From assembly GCA_022361135.1 (NCBI GenBank), contig JAKSBM010000286.1:1-10304 (forward strand): a stretch of DNA of 10,304 nt, read 5' to 3'. Both the position numbers and the translations under genes were made by a program. Positions 1 to 7,149 of the stretch are shown here, piece by piece (the stretch's first letter is position 1; the number at the start of each line of letters is the position of its first letter). Source of the DNA: Desulfobacterales bacterium (lineage in GTDB: Bacteria > Desulfobacterota > Desulfobacteria > Desulfobacterales > Desulfobacteraceae). The notes beneath the pieces are model-generated. The model ran no database searches. It worked only from the letters and a program-made list of their open reading frames with translations, and was not told the origin of the DNA.

Positions 1-609
1 GTATTTGGCACTGGCCGCCTCCAGGATCTGCCCCAGCCTGGCCAGTTCGTCGGCGGTGTACACCGTGCCCGTGGGGTTGTTGGGGGAGTTGATGAGAAAG
101 ACCCGGGTTTTTTCGGTGATGGCCGCTTCAATGGCATCCAGATCCAGGTGGAAATTCTCCAGGGAAGGGGCGGTCTTCAACACGGCATTGGCAATGAAGG
201 CATATTGGTTGTAGCCCACAAAATAGGGTGCCGGGGTGAGGAGTTCCTCGCCCGGGTTCATGAGTGCCCGCAGGCAATCATTGAGGGCCCCGGCGGCCCC
301 GGCGGTCATGACCACCAGATCCGGTGTGAGTTCACAGCCGAATTCTTTATTCAGGTAATCGGCCACGGATTGCCGTACCTGGGGAAATCCCGGGTTGGGC
401 ATGTAACCGTGGGAAACCGCCGGATCATTGATGAGATCCAACAGGGTTTCCTTCACCGCCGCAGGCGGGGGAACGTCCGGGTTCCCCAGGGAGAAATCAT
501 AGACCTTATCGGCCCCGAATTTTTCCCGCATGCGGATTCCTTCTTCAAACATCTTCCGGATCATGGAAGCGGCTTCCACCATTCCGACCATTTTATCAGC
601 AATGGGCAT
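1..609 (-). CDS. Class I/II PLP-dependent aminotransferase, N-terminal 203 residues (3' end outside window)
   Basis: This is the N-terminal half of a fold-type I aminotransferase of the aspartate aminotransferase superfamily, which moves amino groups between an amino acid and a 2-oxo acid using pyridoxal phosphate in the cytoplasm. The reading frame is open to the left edge, so the PLP lysine and the C-terminal small domain are not seen. Visible family marks are the substrate-side SLGNPDVPPP stretch (about residues 40-49), the GYMPNPGFPQVR segment (68-79), the phosphate-binding TAGAAGAL loop (102-109) and NSPNNPTG (174-181). The start at 609 is preferred because AGGAGG at 622-617 sits 7 bases upstream. 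An ATG two codons earlier, at 615, would leave a 1-base gap. The gene follows the 651-1034 gene by 41 bases and is probably co-transcribed. The exact substrate cannot be read from this half. Confidence 0.9.
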   Translation of the reverse strand, partial: MPIADKMVGMVEAASMIRKMFEEGIRMREKFGADKVYDFSLGNPDVPPPAAVKETLLDLINDPAVSHGYMPNPGFPQVRQSVADYLNKEFGCELTPDLVVMTAGAAGALNDCLRALMNPGEELLTPAPYFVGYNQYAFIANAVLKTAPSLENFHLDLDAIEAAITEKTRVFLINSPNNPTGTVYTADELARLGQILEAASAKY

Positions 610-616
610 GGGCATT

Positions 617-622
617 CCTCCT
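617..622 (-). promoter_or_regulatory. Ribosome binding site deciding the aminotransferase start
   Basis: A perfect AGGAGG lies on the minus strand. Two in-frame ATGs follow, at 615 and 609. Only the second has normal 7-base spacing, so it is taken as the start. Confidence 0.7.
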
Positions 623-650
623 GGTTCAGGGATGAAAAGGGAAACCCGGT

Positions 651-1034
651 CTAGTTGATACCGGGCATGATGATTCTGGATTCATTGGCTTTCTGTGCTT
701 TCTGGGCCTTGGCCTGCTGTTCGGCCATGCGCTTGAAGGTTTCCACCACATTTTTGGTTTCCACTTCCATGGCCTGGGGGAAGCGTTCAATGGCTTCTTC
801 CATGGTGTCGGCTTCCGGTTTGGCCTGGATGGGTACCGGACCCTGGGGGGTGTTGAGGGTGGTGCTGCCAAAGAAGAGCTGCTGCCGGGATTCGTCCAGG
901 GAACCGTCCACTTTCACCGGGGTCAGGCGCCGGATGGTGGCAATTTTGTAGTCGGTGAAGTTTTCTTCTTTATAAAGATTGTCTTTATCCACGATAAAAT
1001 CGAGGTTATTGGGGGTTCCGCCGTTGTCGGCCAT
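651..1034 (-). CDS. Small conserved 'cytoplasmic protein' of unknown function, 127 aa
   Basis: This is a short soluble protein with no signal peptide, membrane segment or cysteine. It begins MADNGGTPNNLDFIVDKDNL. A central part, roughly residues 20-75, is rich in beta-type residues (YKIATIRRLTPVKVDG, then LFFGSTTLNTPQGPVPIQA). A charged, Gln/Ala/Lys-rich helical tail with likely coiled-coil character runs from about 80 to 118, and the protein ends SRIIMPGIN. From memory it resembles a family annotated only as 'cytoplasmic protein' in Desulfobacterota; no function is known to me. The start is supported by AAAGGAGA about 8 bases before the ATG at 1034. The next gene downstream on the same strand is the aminotransferase, 41 bases away, so the two probably share a transcript. 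That does not by itself show a shared role. Confidence 0.85.
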   Translation of the reverse strand: MADNGGTPNNLDFIVDKDNLYKEENFTDYKIATIRRLTPVKVDGSLDESRQQLFFGSTTLNTPQGPVPIQAKPEADTMEEAIERFPQAMEVETKNVVETFKRMAEQQAKAQKAQKANESRIIMPGIN

Positions 1035-1242
1035 GGGAATCTCCTTTAAAAAATTGGGTGTAACGAATGCCCGGAAACCTGCTGCTTCGACATGGGCATT
1101 CCATGGTTCCGGTGCAGACCGGATATGAAAAATGTAATGCCCCAGTCTTAATATGTTTGGCCCGGCTCTGCAAGGAAAACCCGCATGGGATCATGGGGCC
1201 GGACCCTTTGAAAACCTGGTTCGGGCCCCCATGCCCGTGGAT
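1035..1242. other. Intergenic region between the transporter and the small protein gene
   Basis: It holds the transporter hairpin (1193-1232) at one end and the ribosome site of the 651-1034 gene at the other. The promoter for the small protein is expected here, but I see no clear -35/-10 pair. Short overlapping frames here have no codon bias or recognisable motif. Confidence 0.6.
1193..1232 (-). terminator. Hairpin just after the EamA transporter stop, probable terminator
   Basis: ATGGGGCC.GGACC (1193-1205) can pair with GGTTC.GGGCCCCCAT (1218-1232) around a 12-base loop, with a bulge and a mismatch. It begins about 10 bases beyond the transporter stop codon on the minus strand. No clear U-tract follows, so it may act weakly or only as a 3' stabilising stem. 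Confidence 0.45.
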
Positions 1243-2130
1243 TTATTTGCGGTTGACCAGGTAAATACCCAGGGCCACCAGGGAGAGGGACCAGATCAGA
1301 TGGGAGGTCACCGGTTCCCCCAGGAGCAACGCCCCGGACAGCACCCCGAACAGGGGGGATAAAAAGGTAAAGGGAGCCAGGAGTGAGGCCGGATAGACCT
1401 GGAGCATCCAGAACCAGATCAGATAGGTGATAAAGGCGACCCAGATGATCTGGTAGCCCAGGCTGACCAAGGCCATGGTCTGGGGCAGGGCCGGCAGGCT
1501 TTCCCCCATGGCCAGTGAGAAGAACGGCATGATCAGGCCGGAGACCGACAATTGATAGAGCAGGGTTTTGGCCGCCGGCACCCGGGCCAGGGTGGTGGTT
1601 TTGATTAAAATGGTGGAGGTGCCCCAGAGCAGGGCAGCGGTCAGGAGCATGATGTCCCCCACCAGGGTGGTATGGTTTCCCGATCCCATGTCGTCGTTAA
1701 AGGCAAAGACAATCCCGGCAAAGGCCAGGACCATGCCCAGGAATTTCAGGGGTGTCAGTCGTTCCCCGGGGATGAAAAACTGGGCCCCCAGTGCCACCAC
1801 AAAGGGGGAGGTGTTGATGAAGATCACCGACCGGGAGGCCGTGGTGTATTTTAATCCCCAGAAGATGAGGATGAATTCCAGGGTGAAGACAAGGCCCACA
1901 AGAATGCCGGCCTTTAGGGATCCATCCCGGTTGAATATGGGGATTTTTTTATATTTCATCCAGATAAAAAGGAGGAGGGCCGACCCCATTGAACGCAGGG
2001 AGGCCTGGAGAACCGGCGGGATCTGTTCCACCGCCGCCTTGATGGCCACCTGGTTCAGCCCCCAGCTGGCACAGAGGAGGATTAAGAGGGCAATGCTGAG
2101 GGCATCCAGTTTGGATTTTGCAGTCTTCAT
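1243..2130 (-). CDS. EamA/DMT-superfamily transporter, 295 aa
   Basis: This is a hydrophobic integral inner-membrane protein of the drug/metabolite transporter superfamily, with two EamA halves and about ten transmembrane helices. The first half covers roughly residues 10-145: a helix with ASWGLNQVAIK, then ASLRSMGSALLLFIW and TASRSVIFINTSPFVVALGA. The second half covers roughly 155-293: LLTAALLWGTSTILIK, and near the end AGAL-type helices with LLGEPVTSHLIWSLSLVALGIYLV. The WG and GE motifs in each half and the short basic C-terminus (NRK) are typical. Family members export amino acids, purines or other metabolites, but the substrate here cannot be inferred. The start at 2130 has AAGGAT upstream with a short AT-rich spacer. 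It stands alone on its transcript: a hairpin follows the stop, and a divergent region separates it from sbcD. Confidence 0.93.
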   Translation of the reverse strand: MKTAKSKLDALSIALLILLCASWGLNQVAIKAAVEQIPPVLQASLRSMGSALLLFIWMKYKKIPIFNRDGSLKAGILVGLVFTLEFILIFWGLKYTTASRSVIFINTSPFVVALGAQFFIPGERLTPLKFLGMVLAFAGIVFAFNDDMGSGNHTTLVGDIMLLTAALLWGTSTILIKTTTLARVPAAKTLLYQLSVSGLIMPFFSLAMGESLPALPQTMALVSLGYQIIWVAFITYLIWFWMLQVYPASLLAPFTFLSPLFGVLSGALLLGEPVTSHLIWSLSLVALGIYLVNRK

Positions 2131-2223
2131 TTATCGATCCTTGGACAGGGGCATCCGGCCCATGGAAAACGGACGGATGGTCCCGCCCTATTTTGAAAAG
2201 GGTTGAACATTCGAAGCTCGGCC

Positions 2224-2252
2224 ATCCTACTCCCATTTCCCATTGGGGGCAA
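2224..2252 (-). promoter_or_regulatory. Candidate sigma70-type promoter for the EamA transporter
   Basis: On the minus strand TTGCCC (2252-2247) is followed after 17 bases by TAGGAT (2229-2224). Each box has two mismatches to consensus. The position, about 90 bases before the start codon, is plausible. This is pattern matching only. Confidence 0.3.
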
Positions 2253-2264
2253 GTCTGGTTTTCC

Positions 2265-2293
2265 TTGAATTTTCATCCACGCCGATATACATC
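2265..2293 (+). promoter_or_regulatory. Weak candidate promoter for sbcDC
   Basis: TTGAAT (2265-2270) is followed by an AT-rich GATATACATC stretch. TACATC (2288-2293) gives a 17-base spacer and TATACA (2286-2291) gives 15. It lies about 90 bases upstream of sbcD in the divergent region. The rest of 2131-2382 holds no ORF or strong repeat that I can support. Confidence 0.25.
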
Positions 2294-2382
2294 TTACCCT
2301 TGCCCGGTCCATTGTTTTCAATATCCGCCACAGGGGGCAGGACCATGGAATCCCAAGAGTACAACACAGATCAGGAAACAAT

Positions 2383-3597
2383 ATGAAGCTTCTCCACACC
2401 TCGGACTGGCACATCGGCCGTCTGCTTTACGGCCGGAAACGGTACCGGGAATTTGAAGATTTTCTGGAATGGCTTGCCGCCCATGTCCGGGACCATCACA
2501 TTGATATCCTCCTCATCAGCGGGGATATTTTTGACACCACCACCCCTTCCAACCGGGCCCAGGCCCTTTACTATCGGTTTCTCCGTCGGGTGGGGGCCAC
2601 GGGATGTTCCCACGTGGTGGTGGTGGGCGGGAACCACGACTCCCCCTCCTTTCTGGATGCTCCGGCCCAATTGCTCAAGGCGTTGGATGTCCATGTCATT
2701 GGATCCGCCCCTTCGGATATGGATGATGAAATCCTGGATCTGGCCGATGCCCACGGCACCCCCCTGGCAAGGATCTGTGCCGTACCCTATCTTCGGGATC
2801 GGGATATCCGCACCGCCTCCGTGGGTGAGGATGCCGGGGAAAAAACCTTGAAATTGGTGAAGGGAATTACTGCCCATTACCGGGAGATTGCCGAAAAAGC
2901 CAGTGCAGACCACAATCCCGAATTGCCCCTGGTGGCCACGGGGCATCTTTTTGCCGCCGGTGGTAAGGTCACCGAAGGCGATGGGGTGCGGGAGCTTTAC
3001 ATCGGATCCCTGGCCCGGGTGGGCACCGATGCCTTTGCCGAGGATTTTGATTACGTGGCCCTGGGGCATCTCCACGTGGCCCAGACCGTGGGGGGGCAGG
3101 ACCGCATCCGTTATTCCGGCTCCCCCATCCCCATGGGATTTGGAGAGGCCGGCCAGACCAAAAAAATGATCCAGGTGGAATTCCAGGGGCGGACCCCGGA
3201 AATCACCGAAGTTGAAATCCCCTGCTTCCAGCCCCTGGAACCGGTGCGGGGGGATTTGGATACCATTTTGAATCGACTCCAGGCCCTCAAGGATGAAGAT
3301 TCCACGGCCTGGCTGGAAATCGAATACACCGGAGAAGGCCAGGCCCCGGACCTGCGGGAACGGGTGGAAACGGCCGTGGAAGACAGTTCCATGGAAATCC
3401 GCCGCATTCGGAACCGGCGGCAGTTCAAGGCCGTGACCCAGACCCCGGTGGACAGCCTGGACAGCCTGGACGAGACCCAGGTCTTCCAGCGCCTGTTGGA
3501 TGGAGCCGGCATCCCCCATGGAGAGCAGGACCCGCTGAGACACACCTATGGAGAGATCCTCAAGGAGATGCAGGAAAAGGATACCCAGGCCCAATGA
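2383..3597 (+). CDS. sbcD: SbcD, nuclease subunit of the SbcCD (Mre11-Rad50-type) complex
   Basis: This is the Mn-dependent calcineurin-like phosphoesterase subunit that, with SbcC, cuts DNA hairpins and protein-blocked DNA ends. The metal-site motifs appear in order: DWHIG (D8, H10), SGDIFD (D48), GGNHDS (N84, H85, D86), ATGH (H188) and GHLH (H229, H231). The phosphoesterase core covers roughly residues 1-260. The remainder, to residue 404, is the capping/C-terminal domain, which includes the SGSPIPMGFGE strand. The length matches E. coli SbcD (about 400 aa). AGGAA lies about 7 bases before the ATG. The stop overlaps the sbcC start (ATGA at 3594-3597), which fits translational coupling and equal subunit supply. 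All catalytic residues I can name are present, so the nuclease looks intact. Confidence 0.97.
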   Translation: MKLLHTSDWHIGRLLYGRKRYREFEDFLEWLAAHVRDHHIDILLISGDIFDTTTPSNRAQALYYRFLRRVGATGCSHVVVVGGNHDSPSFLDAPAQLLKALDVHVIGSAPSDMDDEILDLADAHGTPLARICAVPYLRDRDIRTASVGEDAGEKTLKLVKGITAHYREIAEKASADHNPELPLVATGHLFAAGGKVTEGDGVRELYIGSLARVGTDAFAEDFDYVALGHLHVAQTVGGQDRIRYSGSPIPMGFGEAGQTKKMIQVEFQGRTPEITEVEIPCFQPLEPVRGDLDTILNRLQALKDEDSTAWLEIEYTGEGQAPDLRERVETAVEDSSMEIRRIRNRRQFKAVTQTPVDSLDSLDETQVFQRLLDGAGIPHGEQDPLRHTYGEILKEMQEKDTQAQ

Positions 3598-6500
3598 AAA
3601 TACTGGAACTACGATTTAAAAACCTCAACTCCCTCTATGGGGAATGGGCTGTGGATTTCACCCACCCCCGGTTCGAGGCCGACGGGATCTTTGCCATCAC
3701 CGGCCCCACCGGCGCCGGAAAATCCACGGTCCTGGACGCCCTCTGCCTGGCCCTCTATGCCAGAACCCCCCGGCTCAATGCCGTGACCAAGGGGGGAAAC
3801 GAGATCATGAGCCGCCGCACCGGAGAGTGCTTCAGCGAGGTGGTCTTTGAAACGGCCAAGGGGCGCTTCTGCTGCACCTGGCGCCAGCACCGGGCCCATA
3901 GAAAGGCAACGGGAAATCTGGTGGATTCCAAACATGATATTTCCGATGCCGTGACCAAGGGGGGAAACGAGATCATGAGCCGCCGCACCGGGGAATGCTA
4001 CAGCGAAGTGGTGTTCGAAACCGCCCGGGGACGCTTCTGCTGCAATTGGAGCCAGCGCCGGGCCTATAAAAAATCCGACGGCAACCTGGGGGATTCCCGC
4101 CACGAAATATCCGACGCCCTTACGGGCAAGGTCCTGGAGACCAAAAAACGGGAGGTGGCCAATCGCATCGAAGCGGAGACCGGCATGGATTTTGATCGGT
4201 TCACCCGTTCCATGCTCCTGGCCCAGGGCGGCTTTTCCGCCTTTCTGGCCGCATCCCCCGACGACCGCTCCCCCATCCTGGAACAAATCACGGGGACGGG
4301 GATCTATTCGGAAATTTCCATGGCCGTCCACCACCGCCTCAAGGCCGAAAAACAGATCCGGGAAGAGATGAAGTCCCGCACCGCCGGCATTCCCATCCTC
4401 AATGAAGAAGAAAAGGAAACCCTGGAGGCCGACCTCGAGGCAAAGGAGGGGGATCGCAAGGATCGGGTCCAGGTTGTCCGGGACCAGGAAAAGGATCTGG
4501 CCTGGAAAAAAGGGATTCTGGATTTGGAAACGGAAATGGCGGAGCTGGACAGCCGGGGGAAGACCCTGGCCCGGGACCAGGAGGCTTTCAAGGGCCAGGA
4601 AGAGGCCCTGGCCTGGGCACAAAAGGCCCGGGAGTTGGAATCGGATTATCAGATCCTTTCCGCCGGCAGGGACAAACGGGAACAGGACGCCCGTATCCTC
4701 AAGGAAGAACGCAATCGGTTGCCCCAACTGGAACGGAATCTGGCCACCCGGAATCAGGCCAGCGACCAGGCCAAAAAGGCCCTGGACCAGTGGATGGAAA
4801 GCTGCAAACAGGGGCTGGCCCAGATTAAGGTGGTCCGGGAATTGGACCTGAAACTGGGGGAAAAACAGACCGCCGTCACCACGGCCCGGGAAGAGGTGGG
4901 AAAGTGGAAAACCGCCCTGTCCAAACGGGAGGGTGAGTTGGTCCAGGCCCGGAAGCAGGAAGAGGAGCTGAAGGCCGTTCTCAAGGAGATCCAAAACTTC
5001 CTGGAAACCCAGGGGCGGGACCAGGGGCTGGCCACGGCCCTGGCCGGTATCGAGGCCCGGGTGGCGGAATTGGCCAAGATTAAAGAGCAGCGCCAGGCCA
5101 TGCAGGGGGAGTGGAAGCAGTTTAACCAGAGTCTGAAAGCCGCCGACCTGGCAGCGGAAAAGGCAGAGGCCCACTGCGGTGGCCTGGAAAAGGAAGAAGA
5201 CCGGATCATTGCCCGCATTGAAGCCCTGGAGAAAAAGCTGGCCCATTGCCTGGACGGTAAGCTTTTGAGGGAATACCGGGCGGAGAAGGAAGCCCTGCTC
5301 CGGGAACAGGGCCACATTAAAAAGATCATTTCCCTGGAGGCCGAGCGGGAAAAACTAAAGGCCGGGGAGGCCTGTCCCCTGTGCGGGGCCCTGGACCACC
5401 CCTTTGCCCTGTCCGAGTTGCCCCGGTTGGATGAGACCGAGGCCCGGCTTTCCCAATTGGGTCGCATCATCCAGGAGGCGGAAACCCTGGAGCATGAAAT
5501 CCGGGGGCTGGAACTCAAGGGCAAACACCAGGCCCAGGAACGGATGAATGCGGAAAATCAGGCCGCCCGTGCCCGCAGCGACAAGGAACTGGCCCGTCAG
5601 CGCATGGACCAGTGCGAGGCCAAGGGCCGGGAGGTCAAGGCCCAGATGGACCGCCTGGGCAGGGATTTGGATACGGTGTTGGAACCCTTTGGGGAAAAGC
5701 TTCGCACCGCAGCCGATTTGGCCGGCATCTGTGCCAATCTCGTCCGCCGCAGGGATGCCTGGGCGGCCAAGGACAAGGAGCGGGACAGCCGCTCCCGGGA
5801 GCTGGAAGGAATCCAGACCGAGATCCGCCACCTCACCCGGGCCACCAAGGAACAGGTGGAGGGACTCCAGGAGCGGCGCCACGCCCTGGAGCGACTGGAG
5901 AAAGAGGCCAATGCCCTTTCCATGGAGCGCCGTCAAGCCTTTGGAGATAAGGATCCCGATGCCGAAGAGGCCCGGTTCCAGGCCACCACCGACCAGGCCC
6001 GTGAAGCCCTGGAAAAAAGCCGGGAGGCCCAGGCCGGGGCCAAGGAAGAAAAGGACGGCTGCGACCAGCGCATCAATACCCTGATCCAGACCTCGGCCCA
6101 GGAGCTGAAGCGGGTGGGGGATCTCAGCCAGGCCTTTGACGGGAAATTGGAGAAAATCGGATTCCAGGACGAGGCCGACTTTCTCCGCCGCCGCATGGCC
6201 AAGGAGCGGCTATCGGCCCTGGAAAACCAGGCCCGGGAATTGGTGGACCGGAAAAAGGAATTGGAGGCCCACCGGGCCGACCGCAAGGAAAAGCTGGAAA
6301 CCGCCCGCAGGGAAAAGCGAACCAACCTGGCCCTGGAGAAGCTGGAGGCCCGGGTGGCCCAGTCCAGGGAAAAAATGGAAAAGCTGGGGGAGGAGATCGG
6401 TGCCCTGAACCAGCGCCTCACCGACAATGCCGCCGCAGAAAAGAAACTGGCCGCCGTGGTGGAGGAGATCCAAAAGCAGGACCGCGAGTGCCGCCGCTGG

Positions 6501-7007
6501 GAGGCCCTCCATGGACTCATCGGCTCGGCCGACGGGAAAAAGTACCGGAATTTTGCCCAGGGTCTCACCTTTGAACAGGTGGTGAACCAGGCCAATCAAC
6601 AGCTGGTGCGCATGACCGACCGCTACCTTTTGGTCCGGGACCAGGACGAACCCCTGGCCCTGAATATCATGGACCAATACCAGGCCGGGGAGATCCGATC
6701 CACCCGGAACCTGTCCGGCGGGGAGAGTTTCATCGTCAGCCTTTCCCTGGCCCTGGGACTGTCCCGCATGGCCGGGGCCAAGGTCCGGGTGGATTCCCTC
6801 TTTTTGGACGAGGGCTTCGGCACCCTGGATGAAGAGGCCCTGGAAGTGGCCCTGGACGCCCTGGCCGGCCTTCACCGCGAGGGCAAGAGCATTGGGGTGA
6901 TTTCCCATATTCCCGCCTTGAAGGAGCGCATCGGCACCCAGATTGTCATAGAACCCCGATCCGGGGGAAAGAGCATGATTTCCGGCCCCGGCGTCACCCG
7001 GTTGTAA
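3594..7007 (+). CDS. sbcC: SbcC, Rad50-type ATPase/coiled-coil subunit with an internal tandem duplication
   Basis: This SMC-like ATPase partners SbcD. ATP binding closes the heads on DNA, and the coiled coils join through a zinc hook. Visible parts in order are Walker A GPTGAGKST (37-45), a doubled beta-rich segment (63-118 and 119-174), the Q-loop in SMLLAQGGF (Q211), and coiled coil from about 275 rich in Glu, Lys, Gln and Arg. The hook is C594-P-L-C597, with more coiled coil to about 960. Then come the signature LSGGE (1040-1044), Walker B ending in LFLDE (D1072, E1073), the D-loop GTLDEE, and the H-loop H1105 in VISHIP. At 1137 aa it is longer than E. coli SbcC (1048), and 56 of the extra residues come from the duplication. 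The ATG lies in the ATGA overlap with sbcD. All ATPase motifs are intact and there is no frameshift, so the protein is probably made. Whether the doubled segment alters activity is unknown. Confidence 0.96.
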   Translation: MKILELRFKNLNSLYGEWAVDFTHPRFEADGIFAITGPTGAGKSTVLDALCLALYARTPRLNAVTKGGNEIMSRRTGECFSEVVFETAKGRFCCTWRQHRAHRKATGNLVDSKHDISDAVTKGGNEIMSRRTGECYSEVVFETARGRFCCNWSQRRAYKKSDGNLGDSRHEISDALTGKVLETKKREVANRIEAETGMDFDRFTRSMLLAQGGFSAFLAASPDDRSPILEQITGTGIYSEISMAVHHRLKAEKQIREEMKSRTAGIPILNEEEKETLEADLEAKEGDRKDRVQVVRDQEKDLAWKKGILDLETEMAELDSRGKTLARDQEAFKGQEEALAWAQKARELESDYQILSAGRDKREQDARILKEERNRLPQLERNLATRNQASDQAKKALDQWMESCKQGLAQIKVVRELDLKLGEKQTAVTTAREEVGKWKTALSKREGELVQARKQEEELKAVLKEIQNFLETQGRDQGLATALAGIEARVAELAKIKEQRQAMQGEWKQFNQSLKAADLAAEKAEAHCGGLEKEEDRIIARIEALEKKLAHCLDGKLLREYRAEKEALLREQGHIKKIISLEAEREKLKAGEACPLCGALDHPFALSELPRLDETEARLSQLGRIIQEAETLEHEIRGLELKGKHQAQERMNAENQAARARSDKELARQRMDQCEAKGREVKAQMDRLGRDLDTVLEPFGEKLRTAADLAGICANLVRRRDAWAAKDKERDSRSRELEGIQTEIRHLTRATKEQVEGLQERRHALERLEKEANALSMERRQAFGDKDPDAEEARFQATTDQAREALEKSREAQAGAKEEKDGCDQRINTLIQTSAQELKRVGDLSQAFDGKLEKIGFQDEADFLRRRMAKERLSALENQARELVDRKKELEAHRADRKEKLETARREKRTNLALEKLEARVAQSREKMEKLGEEIGALNQRLTDNAAAEKKLAAVVEEIQKQDRECRRWEALHGLIGSADGKKYRNFAQGLTFEQVVNQANQQLVRMTDRYLLVRDQDEPLALNIMDQYQAGEIRSTRNLSGGESFIVSLSLALGLSRMAGAKVRVDSLFLDEGFGTLDEEALEVALDALAGLHREGKSIGVISHIPALKERIGTQIVIEPRSGGKSMISGPGVTRL
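3780..3947 (+). repeat. Tandem in-frame duplication inside sbcC, copy 1 (codons 63-118)
   Basis: This 168-base unit encodes 56 residues from AVTKGGNEIMSRRTGEC to ISD. It is identical at 44 of 56 residues to the unit that follows directly. Bases 3780-3823 match copy 2 exactly; the remaining 124 differ at about 32 positions. It departs from the usual family pattern more than copy 2 does: it reads WRQHRA and KATGNL where family members, from memory, have WSQxRA and a DG pair. Confidence 0.95.
3948..4115 (+). repeat. Tandem in-frame duplication inside sbcC, copy 2 (codons 119-174)
   Basis: This second 168-base unit abuts copy 1 with no spacer and leads into ALTGKVLETKKREV and the Q-loop region. 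It carries WSQRRA and KKSDGNL, which I recall as closer to the SbcC consensus, so it is probably the copy filling the normal structural position. The 56-residue period has no indels between the copies. Confidence 0.95.
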
Positions 7008-7017
7008 TTGTGGAATA

Positions 7018-7055
7018 CCCCCAGCCATTGATTTCCCCGGATGGTAATGGGGGGG
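7018..7055 (+). terminator. Hairpin downstream of sbcC, weak terminator candidate
   Basis: CCCCC (7018-7022) and CCATT (7025-7029) can pair with AATGG (7046-7050) and GGGGG (7051-7055), giving 10 base pairs with a 2-base bulge and a 16-base loop. It starts about 10 bases after the sbcC stop. No T-run follows, so read-through into the next gene is likely. Confidence 0.35.
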
Positions 7056-7149
7056 ATTCGCCATGGGGCCGTTGATGCACCCCGGGACCCTTGCCGGCGG
7101 CATCCGAAAAGAAGCGGATTTAATAATTAATGGAGCAGAGGTGAAATAT

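Noticed and set aside
148..654. A plus-strand open frame of 168 codons across the aminotransferase
   Set aside because: It is the reverse of a gene with clear aminotransferase motifs (TAGAAGAL, NSPNNPTG) and has no recognisable domain of its own.
3451..3468. Nine-base direct repeat (gacagcctg twice) near the end of sbcD, giving DSLDSLD
   Set aside because: It is too short and simple to mean more than local slippage in a flexible C-terminal part.
2371..3594. A 407-codon open frame on the minus strand across sbcD, and a similar 568-codon frame opposite sbcC (3609-5315)
   Set aside because: They lie opposite genes with clear catalytic motifs. Their Gly/Phe/Leu/Pro-rich composition is what strong third-position GC bias produces on the opposite strand, and no recognisable domain appears.
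7102..7119. Inverted repeat ATCCG-N8-CGGAT upstream of the YkgJ-TPR gene
   Set aside because: Five-base arms are expected by chance in GC-rich sequence and there is no supporting promoter pair at normal spacing.
7063..7149. Extended start for the YkgJ-TPR gene at 7063
   Set aside because: The 29 extra residues show no family similarity I recognise and there is no clear ribosome site. The ATG at 7150 has AGAGGTG at good spacing.
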